In this document: in pieces, positions 1-13,497 of the stretch
Layout of the letters: each line of letters opens with the position of its first letter
Position numbering within the stretch: position 1 is the first letter of the stretch
Source: Paramarasmius palmivorus
Taxonomy: Eukaryota; Basidiomycota; Agaricomycetes; Agaricales; Marasmiaceae
Reading direction: 5' to 3'
DNA length: 64,000 nt
Assembly: GCA_037176845.1 (NCBI GenBank)
Contig: JAYKXP010000101.1
Coordinates: 111,362 to 175,361, forward strand
Notes under the pieces: model-generated
Told to the model about the DNA's origin: nothing
Seen by the model: the letters and a program-made list of their open reading frames with translations, nothing else
Databases searched by the model: none
Translations under genes and position numbers: made by a program

Positions 1-248
1 ATCTCACGCAGCCCGATACGACTTCTCTCACAACAGGAGCGTAATCTGTAACCTGTCAAGGGAGTAGCAGATTTCTGGCAGGGAAAATTTCACGATTTCT
101 GCATCATGCATTCCAAGAATGAGTACTTGAGTATTTGCTCTCGCACCAATGACAACGAAGGAGAGTGGGTATCCTGGTGGCATCAGTATCGTGCGTGTAA
201 ATACAGAGACCCTAGCGATAACAGAAGTGCAATTCCAAGATATCTCTC

Positions 249-555
249 CTACTCCTCAGGGTCCTTGACAACATGCGCTACAGCCTGTCTGCGTTGACGA
301 GCATGGCTTACGTCTTTCATGTTGCGTAGCTGATCTCGAAAAGCGCCATTGATTCCCCAATAGTCTGATTGACCTTCGAATTGAGGGAACTCTCTGAGCA
401 TCTAGAACGAATAGCAAGAATCAGATGACGTTCTATGATAGTTGTCAATAATGGATATGCACCTCTGTTCTTGCGCGCTCCAGCGCATCAGAATCTTGCT
501 CCCCGAGAGCGACCCCTACTCTGAGATGCTTTACGATCACACTCTTCGCCTTAGC
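249..555 (-). CDS. Exons of an unidentified protein (end of gene)
   Basis: Two short minus-strand exons join with good splice sites. An exon at 555-463 ends at a GTGCAT donor. After a CTAG acceptor an exon starts at 401 and reads on to a TAG at 249. The peptide includes LREFPQFEG and WGINGAFRDQL, followed by a basic tail ending VVKDPEE. I do not recognise the family. The 5' part is not resolved: the open frame at 556-969 (minus) could belong to it, but I could not find a junction that keeps the frame. It may be a gene remnant. Confidence 0.3.
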
Positions 556-1334
556 CTATTTACTTTGTAAGGAGTGTACAACTTCGAACTGAATCCTTAC
601 TCGGAGTGCTTGTCGCAACGTCTCGTTCCAGCCATTGTAAGTTGAAAAACAAAAGCCGAGTGGTCTTTCGATGAGCACTGGGTGCGCGTGTTGGGGTGAC
701 GCAAGGGATTCAACCTGCCCAAAGCAACCATGTTGACGAGGAGAAAAGGTAGAATTTGAACTCGCTGAATGGCGCCTAGAGTCCGGATAAGGCCGAAAGC
801 GAACCTCAGGCAAGAGGTCCTGGTGTATATTTAGTTTATGCCAGCGGGTCTTCGGACGCCGGATGGGAGTAGCGAACAATGGTATGACCTTGGGTCGGGG
901 CGGGGAAAGGGGCTTAGCGAAGGTTCCTGTCGGTGAGGAGACTTTGGGCATTATGGGTAGGATGTACACCAGATAGCGATGTTACGAATATATAGCCTAT
1001 GGCCCTTTTTAGTAGGACGTTTGCGACTGCTGACATTCAGGGTTTTTGAACGCTTTAGCTTGACTTGATAATGCTTATTGTCGAATGAAAATGGCGCGAT
1101 CCATCCGGTAATCTGAAAAGACAATAGAGGAGCGGTTCGGGAGTGGTAGAGGTGAGATGGTTGGTGTCCCACGTTTTCTCTCCCTTTCCCATACCTCCAC
1201 CATTTTCTCAGACGCTATTGTTTTATCTCGGGACTCTTACCCTTCTGGCTTAGATCAAAGTTCGACCTTTTCACGCTCTGGTGTATATTAATCCAGCATG
1301 TCCCCCCGCTTCCAAAATCCCTTTGCACGCACTT
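556..1334. other. No supportable gene
   Basis: Minus-strand open frames at 556-969 and 951-1172 are proline- and serine-rich, or basic, without a recognisable domain. They may be upstream exons of the fragment at 249-555 or chance frames. The WD40 gene starts just to the right on the other strand, so any shared promoter would lie around 1173-1334. Confidence 0.4.
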
Positions 1335-2858
1335 ATGCCGGACATCTCTAGTGAACGAGGATTATATCAACACACGGGTACTCTAACTGGCCATCGTGGC
1401 CCTGTAACGTGCATATCTATCGACTTCCATGGTAACTTTCTGGCATGTGGAGGTGAACAGATCCCTTAATTTTTTAACGACGATTGACACATCTCCTAGG
1501 CTACGAGGGGACCTCGATCTGGCGAATTTCCTCGGAGAAGAAATTGTCAATTCCAACCGGAGCTGGCGATCGCGGTGTGACAACAGCTCTTGCGTGGATG
1601 GTCAGAGCAGGGAGTAGCTGTGAAGGTCTCGCATTTGGCACAGATGAAGGATGTTTATCCATATGGAAGTATAATCAGCAAAATGAAGTGAGTGTCCTGT
1701 GCAAGAACAGTGGCATATCTATCCTCACCACTTCTCATGTTTAGTTCGTTGAAGTTTACTCTACACGTTTGCTGGGAGGTCCTGACGGCTCAGAAATAGT
1801 TTCCTTGGCGTACGATATCAATTCTATGCAACTTGCGGTGGTACATCGCTCTGAAAACATCCATTTATTCTACATCGACGGTGCGATGGTTCCTCGGATC
1901 AAGAAGTCCCGAAAAATCTGTCATCATTGGCCACAATCTGTTGCTTTTGGGATGACAACCGCTGGTGGTGTCGAGGTCTGGAGCTTTGGCAGAGAAGATG
2001 GAGATATGTAAGTGCGTAGCCGACAAATGATGAACGAGTCTCAGGTTTCGTCCAGCCATGTTCTGAACGAAAAGGGCGAAATCCTACATACCCGCCCGAC
2101 GAACTCCATTATGTGCAGTGATCCCAATTCTAATTTTGCGGAACGTTTACTGATAACCGACTACATAGTGGCCACGCCATCATAAGTGTCAAAGACGATA
2201 TCATTGCTCTTGATGACACTTCTCAAGGGATCTGCCTCTATCAGCTCAGTGTTCACCATCGTCTGAAGACGTACCCTGTTCCCGCTACTTCGCGCGTTGC
2301 CAGGGGAAGGAATGTCGCTTTCGTTGATGGTAATAGTGCCTTGGCTTGTGGCAGTGATCACGGTGCCATTTATGTGTTTGATCGTCGGAGTGGTGAAAAT
2401 ACCGATATCTTGCGGCTTGGATTCGAAGACTGGGCACAATCTCTCGCCGTATGTAAACGTGTCCTTCCGCTTTCTTAACTGATTCCTGGCTCATAGACGG
2501 CTGAAATCAGAGGCGTTCAGACTATAGCCGCAGGCCGAACGAGCGAAAATGCCGGCGTAAATGACATCCTGATATGGTCGAAAAAACCGTCATCAGTGAT
2601 CCCCGTAACGTCCGAAGGAACCTTGGACGGAGAACGCTGGAAAAGGGTAGCACTTATGATCAGTGCCCTATTTCTTGCTCAGAACATGGTGGTGCGTAGT
2701 CTTCCTTTGTGTTATGCATCCAGCTCACCAATAACTATGGCTAGTGGGCAGCCAAGATGTGCTTTTATGGTCTTAAAACAAGATTGGCCTGTTCAGAGTA
2801 TCTCTACTGGTGTTCCGGTAAATAGTAACTTGTCCTTTTGTGTACGGTTTCAGACTGA
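1335..2858 (+). CDS. WD40-repeat protein (one junction out of frame)
   Basis: Seven exons can be traced by short introns (1453-1499, 1688-1744, about 2008-2044, 2113-2168, 2449-2496, about 2694-2750, about 2819-2853). The translation has WD40 hallmarks: GHRGPVTCIS early, then GTSIWRI, GCLSIWKY, GGVEVWSFG, a VKDD-DDTSQG segment and a last blade ending DILIWSK. WD40 propellers are protein-binding scaffolds, so the role here is unknown. I start at the ATG at 1335 because the upstream in-frame codon at 1281 is GTG. The join after VWSFGREDGD does not keep the frame of the next clearly coding exon (HVLNEKGEIL) with any GT-AG pair I tried. Either one base is missing or the gene is starting to decay. 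The C-terminal tail after the propeller is unassigned. Confidence 0.68.
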
Positions 2859-3146
2859 AGTTACGATTTGCACGACAACGCTGTACAGTAAATTTATTTC
2901 TTGTGCTCATACGACATGTCTTGGACTATATAATGCACCACTGATAATTAGCATACCTGCGGGAAGTCGACACATCCAATAGATACGAGCCTAATCGACA
3001 AGCATTCAAACCGTAAGTAACGACCGTCGCGAGTGTTCAAGTAATTACAGACTAGAGCACAGACTAGGGCTCAAAAAGAGACTGGAACTAAAGTTACGCC
3101 ACCACTGATTCTGAATCCCAGTAGTCCGAGCTGTCCGAGTCGTAGC

Positions 3147-4604
3147 CTAAGTCAGATGTTCTCCGGTGAGAGTGCCACCGACATGGGGGAGGCCTGATGG
3201 ATATTCCCCCTGATAATACTCGTCGAATGACCCATGTTCGTCCCAACTGAAATATTGGACATGGAGGTCGAGAGAATACGGCGAGATGATTGGTTCAGGT
3301 GTCGAGACTGCTTGGCAGCTGTCGAAATCTCCATCCGTGATGAGAGGAGGCTGAGGATGGAGATGCGCGACAGTCTCCGAACCACCAGCCTCATTAGTAT
3401 ATGTAGGAGGTAGCGAGGAGCTCGTGATAAAGGGCCGTTGCTCGAGGATATGAGGAAGTGCATTAGAATTATTTGGTAGTAGGTGGAAGTAGTCTGGGTA
3501 CAGCTTCTGTGACGGCAGTGAAGAAAAAGAAAGTCCGTGTACTTGTGGCAACGGAATGTCCGCCCCAAAACGAGGAGCGGGTGGTGTATAATGTCGGTTC
3601 GCTGAAAGAGTGCGAACGAGTCGCGCAATCTCGATAGCTGGTCCTCGCACTGTATGCTGAAGTATAGAAGTCGATTGCGAATAGTCTATCCAGTCCTTGC
3701 ACCGTCTCCAGGAACGGCGTTCAGTGCAGGCGGAGACACCATCGTCTTGGTAGAACGCTGGAGGTTCTGAAAGGGTGATTGTAGCGGTCCCAGAGTCCCC
3801 AGAGCTGCTTGCAAAGTGGGCCTCGAGGATGGAACTGAAAGTCAACACTATCTTGAAGCATTTCTCCGCAGATGTAATAAACCATGTCAGGCGCTGCTTT
3901 CCGATGCACAAACACCCAGCTAAAGTAGGCCTTCCAGAGGTAGTGGCGATGTAGTGCCAGTTTCCTATAGCGAGATTGGTACACGGTACGACCTCCACAT
4001 CTACGTGTCTTGTAAGTCAAACGAAAGGAAGCTTCGAACAGAGAAATCCCACCTTCGCCTTCATGATTCAGCGCCAGCTCGAAGAAGTCAATGCTGTCTT
4101 CTGAGCTTTGCGGGCATTTCGGTGCATGGCGTAGAACAGTGGCTTTCTTTGTTAACACCTTCATCTTAGTACGTCTGACGTTAGTAGAAATACCGTTTAG
4201 ACACGATGAGCTGTGCTAGTAAAACACTAACTCACCTATTCTGGAACCAAACTTGCGTTTGGCGCTCCGTCATGCCCAACATTTCACTGATTTCCTTTCT
4301 TCGGGAAGTGCTAGGCTTATGCTCTGTCGCGAAGCAACTCTCGAGATGTGTTAGTTGTTCAGGAGTGACTTTATATTTCTTTCGTCTTGCCACTTCCAAG
4401 GGTCGGTCGCAAGTACCGTCGTCAAGGGTGGACTGCGAGCTGGTAGAAGAGGCCGGGGAGTATGGTGCGGATACATGCGAGGAAAGGGGTGATGCCACTT
4501 GGACTCTGGAGGTGCTGATATCTCTTCTCAAACCCTTTGTTGACTGTAAATGATTCACATGAGCCGACGCTCATCATGAATACGTTGAACTTTGTACAAA
4601 CCAT
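3147..4604 (-). CDS. Homeodomain transcription factor
   Basis: Main exons are 4558-4236, 4174-4053 and 4000-3147, with introns of 61 and 52 nt. They sum to 433 codons in frame. The homeodomain starts at RRKKYKVT and runs to helix 3, WFQNRRTKMK, with the second intron cutting the AGG of QNR. It has the standard 60-residue length without the three-residue TALE insertion. Downstream is the block VEVVPCTNLAIGNWHYI, which I recognise from a family of Agaricomycete homeobox regulators, then a low-complexity C-terminus. The product should bind DNA in the nucleus. The true start is probably a small exon with ATG at 4604 joined across a 40-nt intron, because the long exon opens at a GTG after a good TTTACAG acceptor. 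This is not a mating-type locus: there is no divergent HD1/HD2 partner. Confidence 0.85.
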
Positions 4605-7600
4605 TGCGGTGAGTGAAGTAGGAGAAGGATTCTTATCCCTATAATCAAACAAGCCGTGGTAATTCACAGACTGAAGGAGAAACAAACGATCGCGAGCAAC
4701 GAAGTGGAAGAAAGAGTTAAGGAAAACGGCCCTGTGAAATTGCCCATTCAGTCCAGATCGAGGAACGTGATCGGTTGAAATGTTCCCTCTGGCATGGGAA
4801 GTAAAGATGATTGATTTCTTCGAAGTTCGAATTGGCATTGTTTCTGAACCAAAGGACAAGAGTTTCAGGTATTTCGGGGAGCCAGCACTTCAACATGGAT
4901 TCAAACTTTCTTGAGATCTAGGTACGTGCTGGGTGTATGTCAGTTTTCGCAGACCTGTCAGTAAAATTTTGACTCGGGGTTGATCTCTCACTTCTCGCCT
5001 TGACGCTTACAGTGTTGCTACTTATCCTGTCCTTGCGTACTCACGCATACATACGTTTCACCTCCTTATCCAGCCCCTGCGTACTCACGCATACAATGTT
5101 TTGCTCGATCACTGCACTATATATAGATCCAGAGAAAGTTCTTCCTGAACAGTCACTGGTCAACAATAATGTTACACGTGCATACTACCCACAGCAACAT
5201 TCCGAATTATATCACTTCCCTGGACCACTTTTGATTACTGTGAGATATGTCGTCTATCGCTTATCGATATCCTCTCGAAGCCGGTGACGTGGTTTTACTC
5301 ATAACTTACGGTGTTTATGTCCTTTTCTCCACTCTGGACGCATGATATGGACGTCGCGGCTTGACCTGGCTCGCACGCGCTTCTCGCGCCAAGTACTCGA
5401 GGACATAAACAACAATTCAAATCTATCCTTATTTTCAACTTAAATTCACAAGATCCTTATTCAGCATCAATCGAAAGTTCTCGACCACTATCGTACAACG
5501 TCACCTTCGAAATCGACTTTGCCTTGGCTTGCCGCTTGCGAGACGGCCCAAAGCTAGCGACGATCAGCGAGGGGAATGTTCGAAAGAATCAAGGAATAAC
5601 TAGTCAGGATATTGTCCCATTGACGCAACAAGTTCAATATGCCAAGAGTCTTGTATTTACTAGAGCTTGCAACGGATATCCACTCAAGCAGATTATTCAA
5701 GGCAATGGCCGTTGAACCGAACATATGCTGCAACAACAAGTCATCGCAACAAGTGGAGCTCGTCTTGAACGGAAGGACGTGTCCAACACTGTTATAGTGA
5801 ACCGACCACTGGATTGTCGCCTCGGAATCTGGTGACACCGATGAGGGTTTCAGCGCTGTGTCAAAACCACCACCATCGACGATGTCTCACATTGTCCCCT
5901 CCAGTATAATCGACTCTTCATGCTCAATTCTTATCGGAAACGTCACAAAATCTATTGCAGAGTCACTTTGCGACGTGGGTCGTGCAAATAATTGGTGGAA
6001 TGAGGACGACTCGGGAGAAACTCTACTCTCTGCTCAGTTTCTCCTTGCCTTTGCTCTATAACCTCAAACTCCGGAGCTGGTCTAGGAAAGGGTACAGACA
6101 AGAACCTGTGTGAGATTCTAGTGAGCAAAGAAAGACAATGAAAAGCGAGTGAACCAACACAGCATAAACCAACTTGCACAGCACAGCGTTTTCGCATTTC
6201 TAGGTGAGCTCTTCATCATCAGCTAAGCTTGCAGCACCCGCCAAAGAAAGCTAGCCCAACAGAACAACGTAATCTTTGACCACAGGCTATCTGTCCTGTT
6301 CGTCTCGATCATGCAGGCTGGACGCAATCCGATTCTGAAGCAATCCTTCACATCTATGCCTACTTAGAACTTCGAAGCAAAAGAGGAATGCCTGCATGAC
6401 GGCGTTCGCCTCGATTCGTAAATTCAGTAAAAAGGGCGAAAGGCTGAAGTTGGCCAACATACTCAGGGGCATTTTTGTATAGAACTGGCGGTATGTATTG
6501 GAGCATATAGATAAGTATTCCAAGTGGATGTGACCGTTGAAGCTGGTTCTGGGGACGTAGACTTGATAATGGAAGTTGGTATCTGTAACGCCAATACTAA
6601 GCCAGCAACCAGGCGAAACGGAAAGGTACTCAGTCTATACGCGCTCTCTCATACATACCCCACAGCCATGTCTCCAGTAGGCATGTTGGTATTACACCCA
6701 ACTAATACCAGGTTACCCAAGGTTGCGAGAGTAACAGAACATTTTCGGATCCTGAATGTGGTTCTCTAAAACTGGAAGATGTTAGAAAAAATCAATAATT
6801 CGAAATGAGTACATAGCTTGGATTTCGGCCGTTCCTGATCGTGAAATGAGAACTGAAAGGACGAGGTGAGCTAATGGCTAGACTGGAACGCACATCACTA
6901 TCCAGCAAACACGGAGTAAAAAGAGAGATGAGATGCGCAATGCGTGATTCTCCACTCATCGATGCATTGTGACTTGGAGAGTCCGAGATCGGAATCAGAA
7001 GTTTGGACCGCCGCTTTATCTCAGCTCTTGCACCTACTCCAATACCATGGATTCAGAGACTCGAGGGAGGTCTCTGCATGATCACAAAGTGGAGAAGGTG
7101 AACGGTCAAGAATTACACGGCTCACTGATTGAAATGATATCAGCTGAAGCCTGAACATATGAAAACAGCACCCTCCAAACGATATTATAAAGCAGAGTTT
7201 TTCATAGCCATAGGACTGAGCAATCCCGACGCGAGGTTTGGAATAGCCGAACGAAAACAGCAGGCGAAATTGCCGCTGGTTGCTTGGGATTGGCGTGAGA
7301 AGAATTCACGTTGCGGTAGGGACTACAGCAAGTAGCCGAGTAACGAAGCTAGGAAGCCGCAGCCCCTGTGAGAGATGGAAACGAATCGGACGAGCGTTCC
7401 ATTCAGGTATTTGAAAAGAAGTCGCTGTATGCTAGGAGAGTCAGAGAAGGACGACCCTGTTCTGCGAACAGGGAATAGTCACCTCCATTCTTTCTTATAC
7501 TCTAAGTATCTTCACGTTGGTCTCTGCAAGTTTCCGCTTGAGATAAACATTTTCCGTCGGTATCTCCTGGTACTTAAGTACGGTAAAGCAACGGTCACGT

Positions 7601-7730
7601 ATTCTTTTGAGAACGTACCTCGTCCAGAATGGTCCATTTTCTTCCTTCCGCGTGATGCGAGCACTGTACTTTCTGACTACTGACAGAATCTTAACATCCC
7701 TAACGGTCATACGTACCAAAGCAATACAGC
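4605..7730. other. Gene-poor stretch
   Basis: About 3.1 kb without a gene I can support. Open frames are short, on both strands, and lack domain signatures or a consistent intron pattern. The best candidate, a minus-strand frame at 5554-5838, is not recognisable. Two copies of a 16-nt word, GCGTACTCACGCATAC, lie at about 5034 and 5079. Nothing looks like an LTR or an RNA gene. Confidence 0.45.
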
Positions 7731-8480
7731 ATGACCGCACCTCTCGTCAATGAGAGCACGGAGAGCGCTAACGCAGAAATACGCGCTGGGCTCACCGAAT
7801 CTCTAGAACCACTCCCTCCGTATTTTAATCATGTGAGTCCTTCCACGACAGCATAATGCCTCGCCAACATACACTTCAGTCGTAATTCCCGCGCAGTCAG
7901 TGGGTTATATGTGCTTTCAGGGTCCCCGTATCTTCTCCTGGTCAGTACACGGACATAGTGCATTATATGGGTTATGGTGACGGCCATCAAGGTACGCAGA
8001 TGGGGTGGTCTACAGGTGCGTGTTCGGAAGGATATAAGGACTGTACTGGTTGGATGGATGTCCGGTAACGGGCACTATGGGACTAAAGAGGTAGTGAACA
8101 TCGACAAGGTGACCATCGTCGATGTCGAGCATCGTGGCACCGTTAGATGGGTCTACAGTGTGGTCGAAAAACTCGAGGGAAATAGGGCCTCGAGTGCCAG
8201 TGAGAAGGAAACGGTCTGGGAGTGGACGTTAGTTGGTGATGATTTTTACGGATAAAGAAGTGAGAAGAATGTGTCCGAGGATACCGCAGTCGAGGAAATC
8301 GTCGACTCCCTGCCGGTCACTCGATGAACATGTTTGCTTGGAAGAGAGTGCTTACTCGAAAAGAGGTTGCAGAGATCGAAATCCGAGCTTGGTGGAAGGC
8401 ATTCGACGCGGGAGTACGGCGAGTTCTCATGATTTTTGGGGTTTATATTCGTGTGGTACGAACTTGGTAGGTAGGAGGCA
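7731..8480 (+). other. Possible small unidentified gene(s)
   Basis: An ATG at 7731 opens a 34-codon exon that ends at a clean GTGAGT donor after PPYFNH. Possible acceptors follow near 7895-7920. Further on are coding-looking pieces in different frames: TDIVHYMGYGDGHQGTQMG at about 7950, and KRVLTRKEVAEIEIRAWW followed by GVYIRVV at about 8330-8470. No single splice scheme joins them in frame. The region may be a real gene with unresolved introns or a decayed one. I do not recognise any family. Confidence 0.25.
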
Positions 8481-10492
8481 TGCTGACCGCGATTCTCATA
8501 CTGTTATGGGCACAATTGTTAGCTTACAGTGGTCTGTAATCATCGAAGGTACCGGGACCATGCCTGCGGAATGCAGGGTACTTTGATAAGGAAACGTTAG
8601 TTGGAAGAGAAAAAAAGATAAGTAAAGGCGTACGTCTTCAGTTTTCAATTACCCTAGCTAGAGCTAGGTACGGGCATCGTGGTTAAAGCGATAGAAGAGA
8701 GCTCTGGTGAATAACAAGTGAATACCTGGAGCGTCCCCTTATAAAGGATTGTTTCAAGACTACTCGGACCCGCCCGGAGTCTCACACTCATTTCTATAAG
8801 GTTCGCGCAGTCGACTCGGGGACAATGTCATGTGTTGAAGTTTTACCTTCTCGATCTCGACGCACCTTGGAATGGCCTTCAATCCCCTTCTCGACGGATA
8901 ATCCTGTTTACCGGATACAGTCCTACGTTTTCTCGTACACGAAGAAGGAAGAGCAACCGAATGGACACCAGAAATCACTACATTCTGTAGGACGATCGCC
9001 CGACCCGTTGGGCTATAGGGCACGAAAGTTGGTTGCTGGGACATGTGGGCAGGATGGGAAGGGAGCTCTGGTTGGGCTGAAGAGTAGTGGAGTGGACATT
9101 GGTCAGTGGAATCAGTTCATAATGCTCATTGAAGGCCGAAGATGTGTTCTCCCTTTCGGTTCTCCTAGTGTTTGCTAATTCCTATGCTCAACGTAGGTTA
9201 TGTCAGGAGAAATCGTAGCACTCTGTAATCCGAGGTAGTTTTACCATTGAAAACCCAGGACTTCAAACCATGTGCGAACACTACAGGTATATCCACTCCG
9301 CTGACTCCTTCCCTGTTCTCAATAGCTCGACGATTTTTACTTTGCCATCGCTACATTCTCAGTTATCCTACGAATCTAGACATACCCTCAACAGGAGCGA
9401 ATTGCAAGCAAATAGCTGTAAATTACTTTGAAGCATGAAGGCAAGGATGGTGCTCAACTAGGAACTGTCAGGGAGAGTGCCAAGCCGATGTGCTAAAGGT
9501 GCGTCGAACTTGGTTGTCAAAAAGACATTTTCATCAGCTAAAGTTGAGACTTAGGTGTTACATACTGATGAACTTATCTTTATGTGCCCTCACCACGACA
9601 TTGTGTGCGATTTCCCCCGGATCCTCCCCGTCGCGGTCACTCGTGAGGGCTGTTCTCTACCCAACAGTGCGGCGCGATTGTTCAATACCCACATATCAAC
9701 ATGGCCTCGGTAGTCTGTGATAGACTTTTCGCGATTTTGTTGAAGCCTGGGCTTGGAGTCTGTCCTCGGCGGTCGTCGCTATAGAAGGTCAGTATCTCTA
9801 ATCGAGATTCATACTCCTCTGTTTGTGATGTTGATGATGTAGGTGGAGCGCTCTTGAAAGAACGCTTATCAAAGAACATGACCCGACATTGTGCGACCTT
9901 GGGGGTATGTATTCTGTCTCTCGGAATGATATTTCCTAGTGTACTGACGGAGCTTAAGGGGTTGATATTCCTTCGTGGTCAACACCAAGATTCTTGCTGC
10001 GGTGTGGCATATTTCTAAGGCTCTTGGCCATTACCTCTCCAACTAGGCCTCGGTACTTCAGTCTCCTCTCGCGATATGCAATCAATCTCTTCCTCGCATG
10101 TGTTTGGTACTCGTACACCCGTACCAGCTGATGCTTTACAAAGTTACTGGGTGGTGACCCATAATCACATTGCAAAGTATCTGGGACCCTCCCACAGTCA
10201 TCCTGCTTTGCTTTGCAGGTCAGTTCAAATGGGCGTTTTCGCTAATCCCAATTAGGAATAGCAAGCATTAGCATGAATTATATAATGTCCACCTATAATT
10301 GATTCCTGCTGCCGTGAAAATTGTACTCAGATATCAATTACAAAGTATCTACGAAACATTGCAAACCCGCGCACATGACTGATGGCACATGACCGATGTA
10401 TCTAACGGCGCCGTTTTCTGTCTCTGGCTACACCGGTTCCGTTCCTGCTGTCTATCAGGCACCTGACAGACAGTTTCTCAAGAGTTAAGCAC
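8481..10492. other. No supportable gene
   Basis: About 2 kb of short overlapping frames on both strands with no recognisable domain. The left end of the KDZ-linked cassette should fall somewhere here or just to the left. I looked for an inverted copy of the sequence that follows the transposase and did not find one. A 15-nt word, CTTTACAAAGTTACT, at about 10134 recurs in direct orientation at about 24413. Confidence 0.4.
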
Positions 10493-13400
10493 TCACCGTT
10501 TCCTCTTATCACCCACAGCTTCCTTCCCCTGTTCAGCATCCTCTGTATCTCCCTTTTCATCCATTGTTCCATTTTCTTCCTCCGTCGTGAGTGTTCTGCT
10601 CGTAAATCAACATAGGCAGCATCATACAATCTGGAACAACTCACTGGACGTCCTTTAGTAGCTCGACGAGTGTTGTATATACAGCCTTGACCGTGGATAA
10701 CCACAGCAGGTCCTTTCCTGGATGATCCAACAGGTCACACCACCACCGTAAGGAAACGAGAACTAGAACGAAGCCATCTTTCCCCGGAATACGCACTGCT
10801 TCCCAATTTCCTTTGCCTCCTGGCATGACCATCCCGTCTGGTGATTTAGGTCTCCACCGTGGATTGACCACCTTAGACCACCAAATCCACCATTCTTGAC
10901 CCAGGTTCTCTGCGACAACCTCCGACGGCACTCGCTGCTCCCACCTTAAGCGCCCGTATTTGAACCATTGCAGATAACCCTGTGGCCGTCGGGATTTCAA
11001 CATTTTGATTCGTACGCCCTTGATCACGCATTAGCATGTACCATTATCAACCTGTTTTGACCTCTTACCTCTGCTCCTATATCTCTCTTATTCCACTCTT
11101 CCTCTACCTCTATCCATTTGTACACCAAGACAGACCATACCTCTGGACGCACTGCGCCTGCAGGCCCCAATAACCACTCGCCATAATCCTTCAAGAACGA
11201 CATTGAACAGCCTTGAACGTCGAATTTGGCCCAAGGTTCCATTTGGGGCATGTCCAGGTCAGCATAACCCATGACCACCGCCTTCGCCCATGCCGGCAGA
11301 TTCTCTACGTTATCAATACTCTGAATGACACCAGTTGAGATATCGTCCGGAATAACCACCACCTCCCCGGAATCGTCATCCACCGTAGCACCGCTCATCT
11401 CGCTGTCCTTTAACCCTTCTCCTGCGATAGCCTGGTCAATATCCTCAGGTAATATCTGGCCATCAGGCGCATCGTTATCGGCGTCGTAAGCTTTTGCCTG
11501 GGATTTCTTGCATCAGAAAAGTGGTATGAATCAGAAATACTCAGGACTGACTGTTTGGAGACGACTCGACTTCCGCGTGGCCTTTGATCCCTTGTATCTT
11601 GAGCCCTTCGCACCTTTCCCTTTCCCATTCTTGCGGATATCATCCTCCAGGTCCTGCACTGCCTTCGTCAGTCCAATTGCCATTGCGCACTCTCGAGTGA
11701 ACGCAGCCTGCTGCTCCCGTGTCAAATCGCACATCGGCACTATCAACACAGGCAAGCCTTCTTCGTTCTTCTCCCAGAGCCCGTCGCTGTTAACCGGCAC
11801 ATGAGGCTTCATGGGTGGCCTTTGGGACATCGACTCGCGCTCTTCCTCATCCTCGGACTCAGACCCAATGTCACTTGGTTCTGACGGCTCTGGTGTCTCC
11901 TCGTCGGTCAACAAGGGCTCGTCCCTTCCTCTCGTCCTTCCTCTTCCCCTTTTCGATCTAGACTGTTGTTTACCCTGGTCGCCGGCTCCGGCATGCTGCT
12001 CGGATGTTAACATCGGTCCTGATACAGGAGCTGGAATCTGCGAGGCTGCAGGCGTAGTCCTGGTTGATGTCGCGGGGCCACTGACAGGTGTCTGGGATGA
12101 CCGTTCATGTTCAGGGTGGGTCTTTGTGTAAATCCCTTTCAGCCAGTGGAGGAAGGTGTTGGAGAATCGATCGAAGTCTATTCCTTCACCGGCATCCATA
12201 TCCGGGCAATCGTCTGGTTTCGAGAAAATCCTGCGCCATACAATTTAGTCAACATGTCAACACGTCAATGTTAACACTCACACGCAGGAGTCGTAGTCGG
12301 CATCCCCATCGATGCATTCCCCAGCTAACAAGACCAGGTTAAGCCCTGTCAATTTACGCCAGATGTTCAAAACATCTTGGGCCAGACTGCCGAAATTTTT
12401 GCGACGTCTACCACAACAGTCTGTTAGGCCAATTTCAGTGCAACAGAATACTGAACATACCCTCGCTGTACCGCCACGTCAAGCGGAACTTGTTCATCCC
12501 CTTCCTCGGCAGCCTCCAACGCTTTCAACATCTCCTCGTACTCGGCTTTCAGCGCCTCTGCCTCCTCCTCTGGCATATCCTTCAAGAAATCCTTCACTGC
12601 TTGCGCCCGTGACGGCAAGCGGTCCAACCGACCAGTTTCCGACGAGCGGCTGAGTACCGACATCTTGTGGTCTGGGTGCTTCATCACGAAATGATTGAAC
12701 TGGGGCTTGATTAGCTTCTTCTTTTTCTCGAGTTCTGCCCTAAATAAAGCACCCGTCATCCCGCCTTCCGACTTCCGTGCAGTGGTCTGTTTCCACAATA
12801 TCCAATCTTTTATCATCTGTAGAACGGTTTAGCGTTGAACATGCTCCATCAAATAGCAACGTCGTACCTGGAAATATAGCTCTTCCTCTGTGGCAGAAGA
12901 CGCCTTCAACGAACGCTGATAGACAGCCTTTTGATTGCGCGTCATGGCCTTCACGTCTTCCTCGCTCTTCTCCACAAACTCGGCTCGACTCGCCAATCGA
13001 GAGCGAGGTATGGGATACTTGGACAAGGGGAACTCGGCCATGAACTCCACTGCGAAAGAAGACAAGAACTGGGTCTTCTCCTTCTTGGTCTTGAGCTCCA
13101 TATATTGTTTGAGAGCTTTTTGCATGGCTACGAGGCGTGCGCCAGTGAAATTACTTGGCTTGCCGCGAGTCTTCTTCTCCAAATCGCCATCTTCCTCACC
13201 AGTATCGACGTTGCTCTCTTCTATCTGGGTAGCCTGGTTACCTTCAGGCCCGGAAGAGACTTTGGGCGGAGAGCCGCATGTGGTTTGGCCCTCGGAGGAA
13301 ACAGCTGGGAGGCTCTTGGGTCGGAGCTCCTCCTCAGCCAAGGCAGGTTGGGCCGAATTTGACGACTCTGACGCAGGAGTACGTAGTTGATTCGCAATTG

Positions 13401-13497
13401 GCTCAGTCAACAAGGTGTTTGTAGTCGACGCAACAGGCGTTGATGATTGCGCGTTTGACACGTCGGGACGCGATGCAGGAGGTGTAGTCGAAGTCAT
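10493..13497 (-). CDS. 902-aa low-complexity protein of the KDZ-linked cassette
   Basis: Seven exons (13497-12868, 12816-12461, 12407-12282, 12230-11552, 11506-11069, 11018-10645, 10598-10497) join in frame and end with KRKR and TGA at 10493-10495. The N-terminal 150 residues are rich in serine, threonine and proline. A charged region follows with many Lys and Glu (KKTRGKPSNF, then YPIPRSRL). A conserved-looking block reads LNIWRKLTGLNLVLLAG. A middle part is acidic and basic (RGRGRTRGR, SESEDEEERE), and a Trp-rich C-terminal block contains QGYLQWFKYGR, EWWIWWSKVV and GFVLVLVSLRWWCDLL. I have seen this protein type repeatedly in Agaricomycete genomes but know no function. The tail suggests nuclear import. 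An ATG at 13698 is an alternative start. Confidence 0.7.

Noticed and set aside
3147..4604. Mating-type (HD) locus
   Set aside because: There is a single homeodomain of standard length, no TALE partner and no divergent gene pair. The C-terminal block matches a general regulator family.
10641..13362. Plus-strand frames across 11.5-13.4 kb as genes
   Set aside because: They are shadows of the 902-aa minus-strand gene, whose exons join in frame with proper introns.
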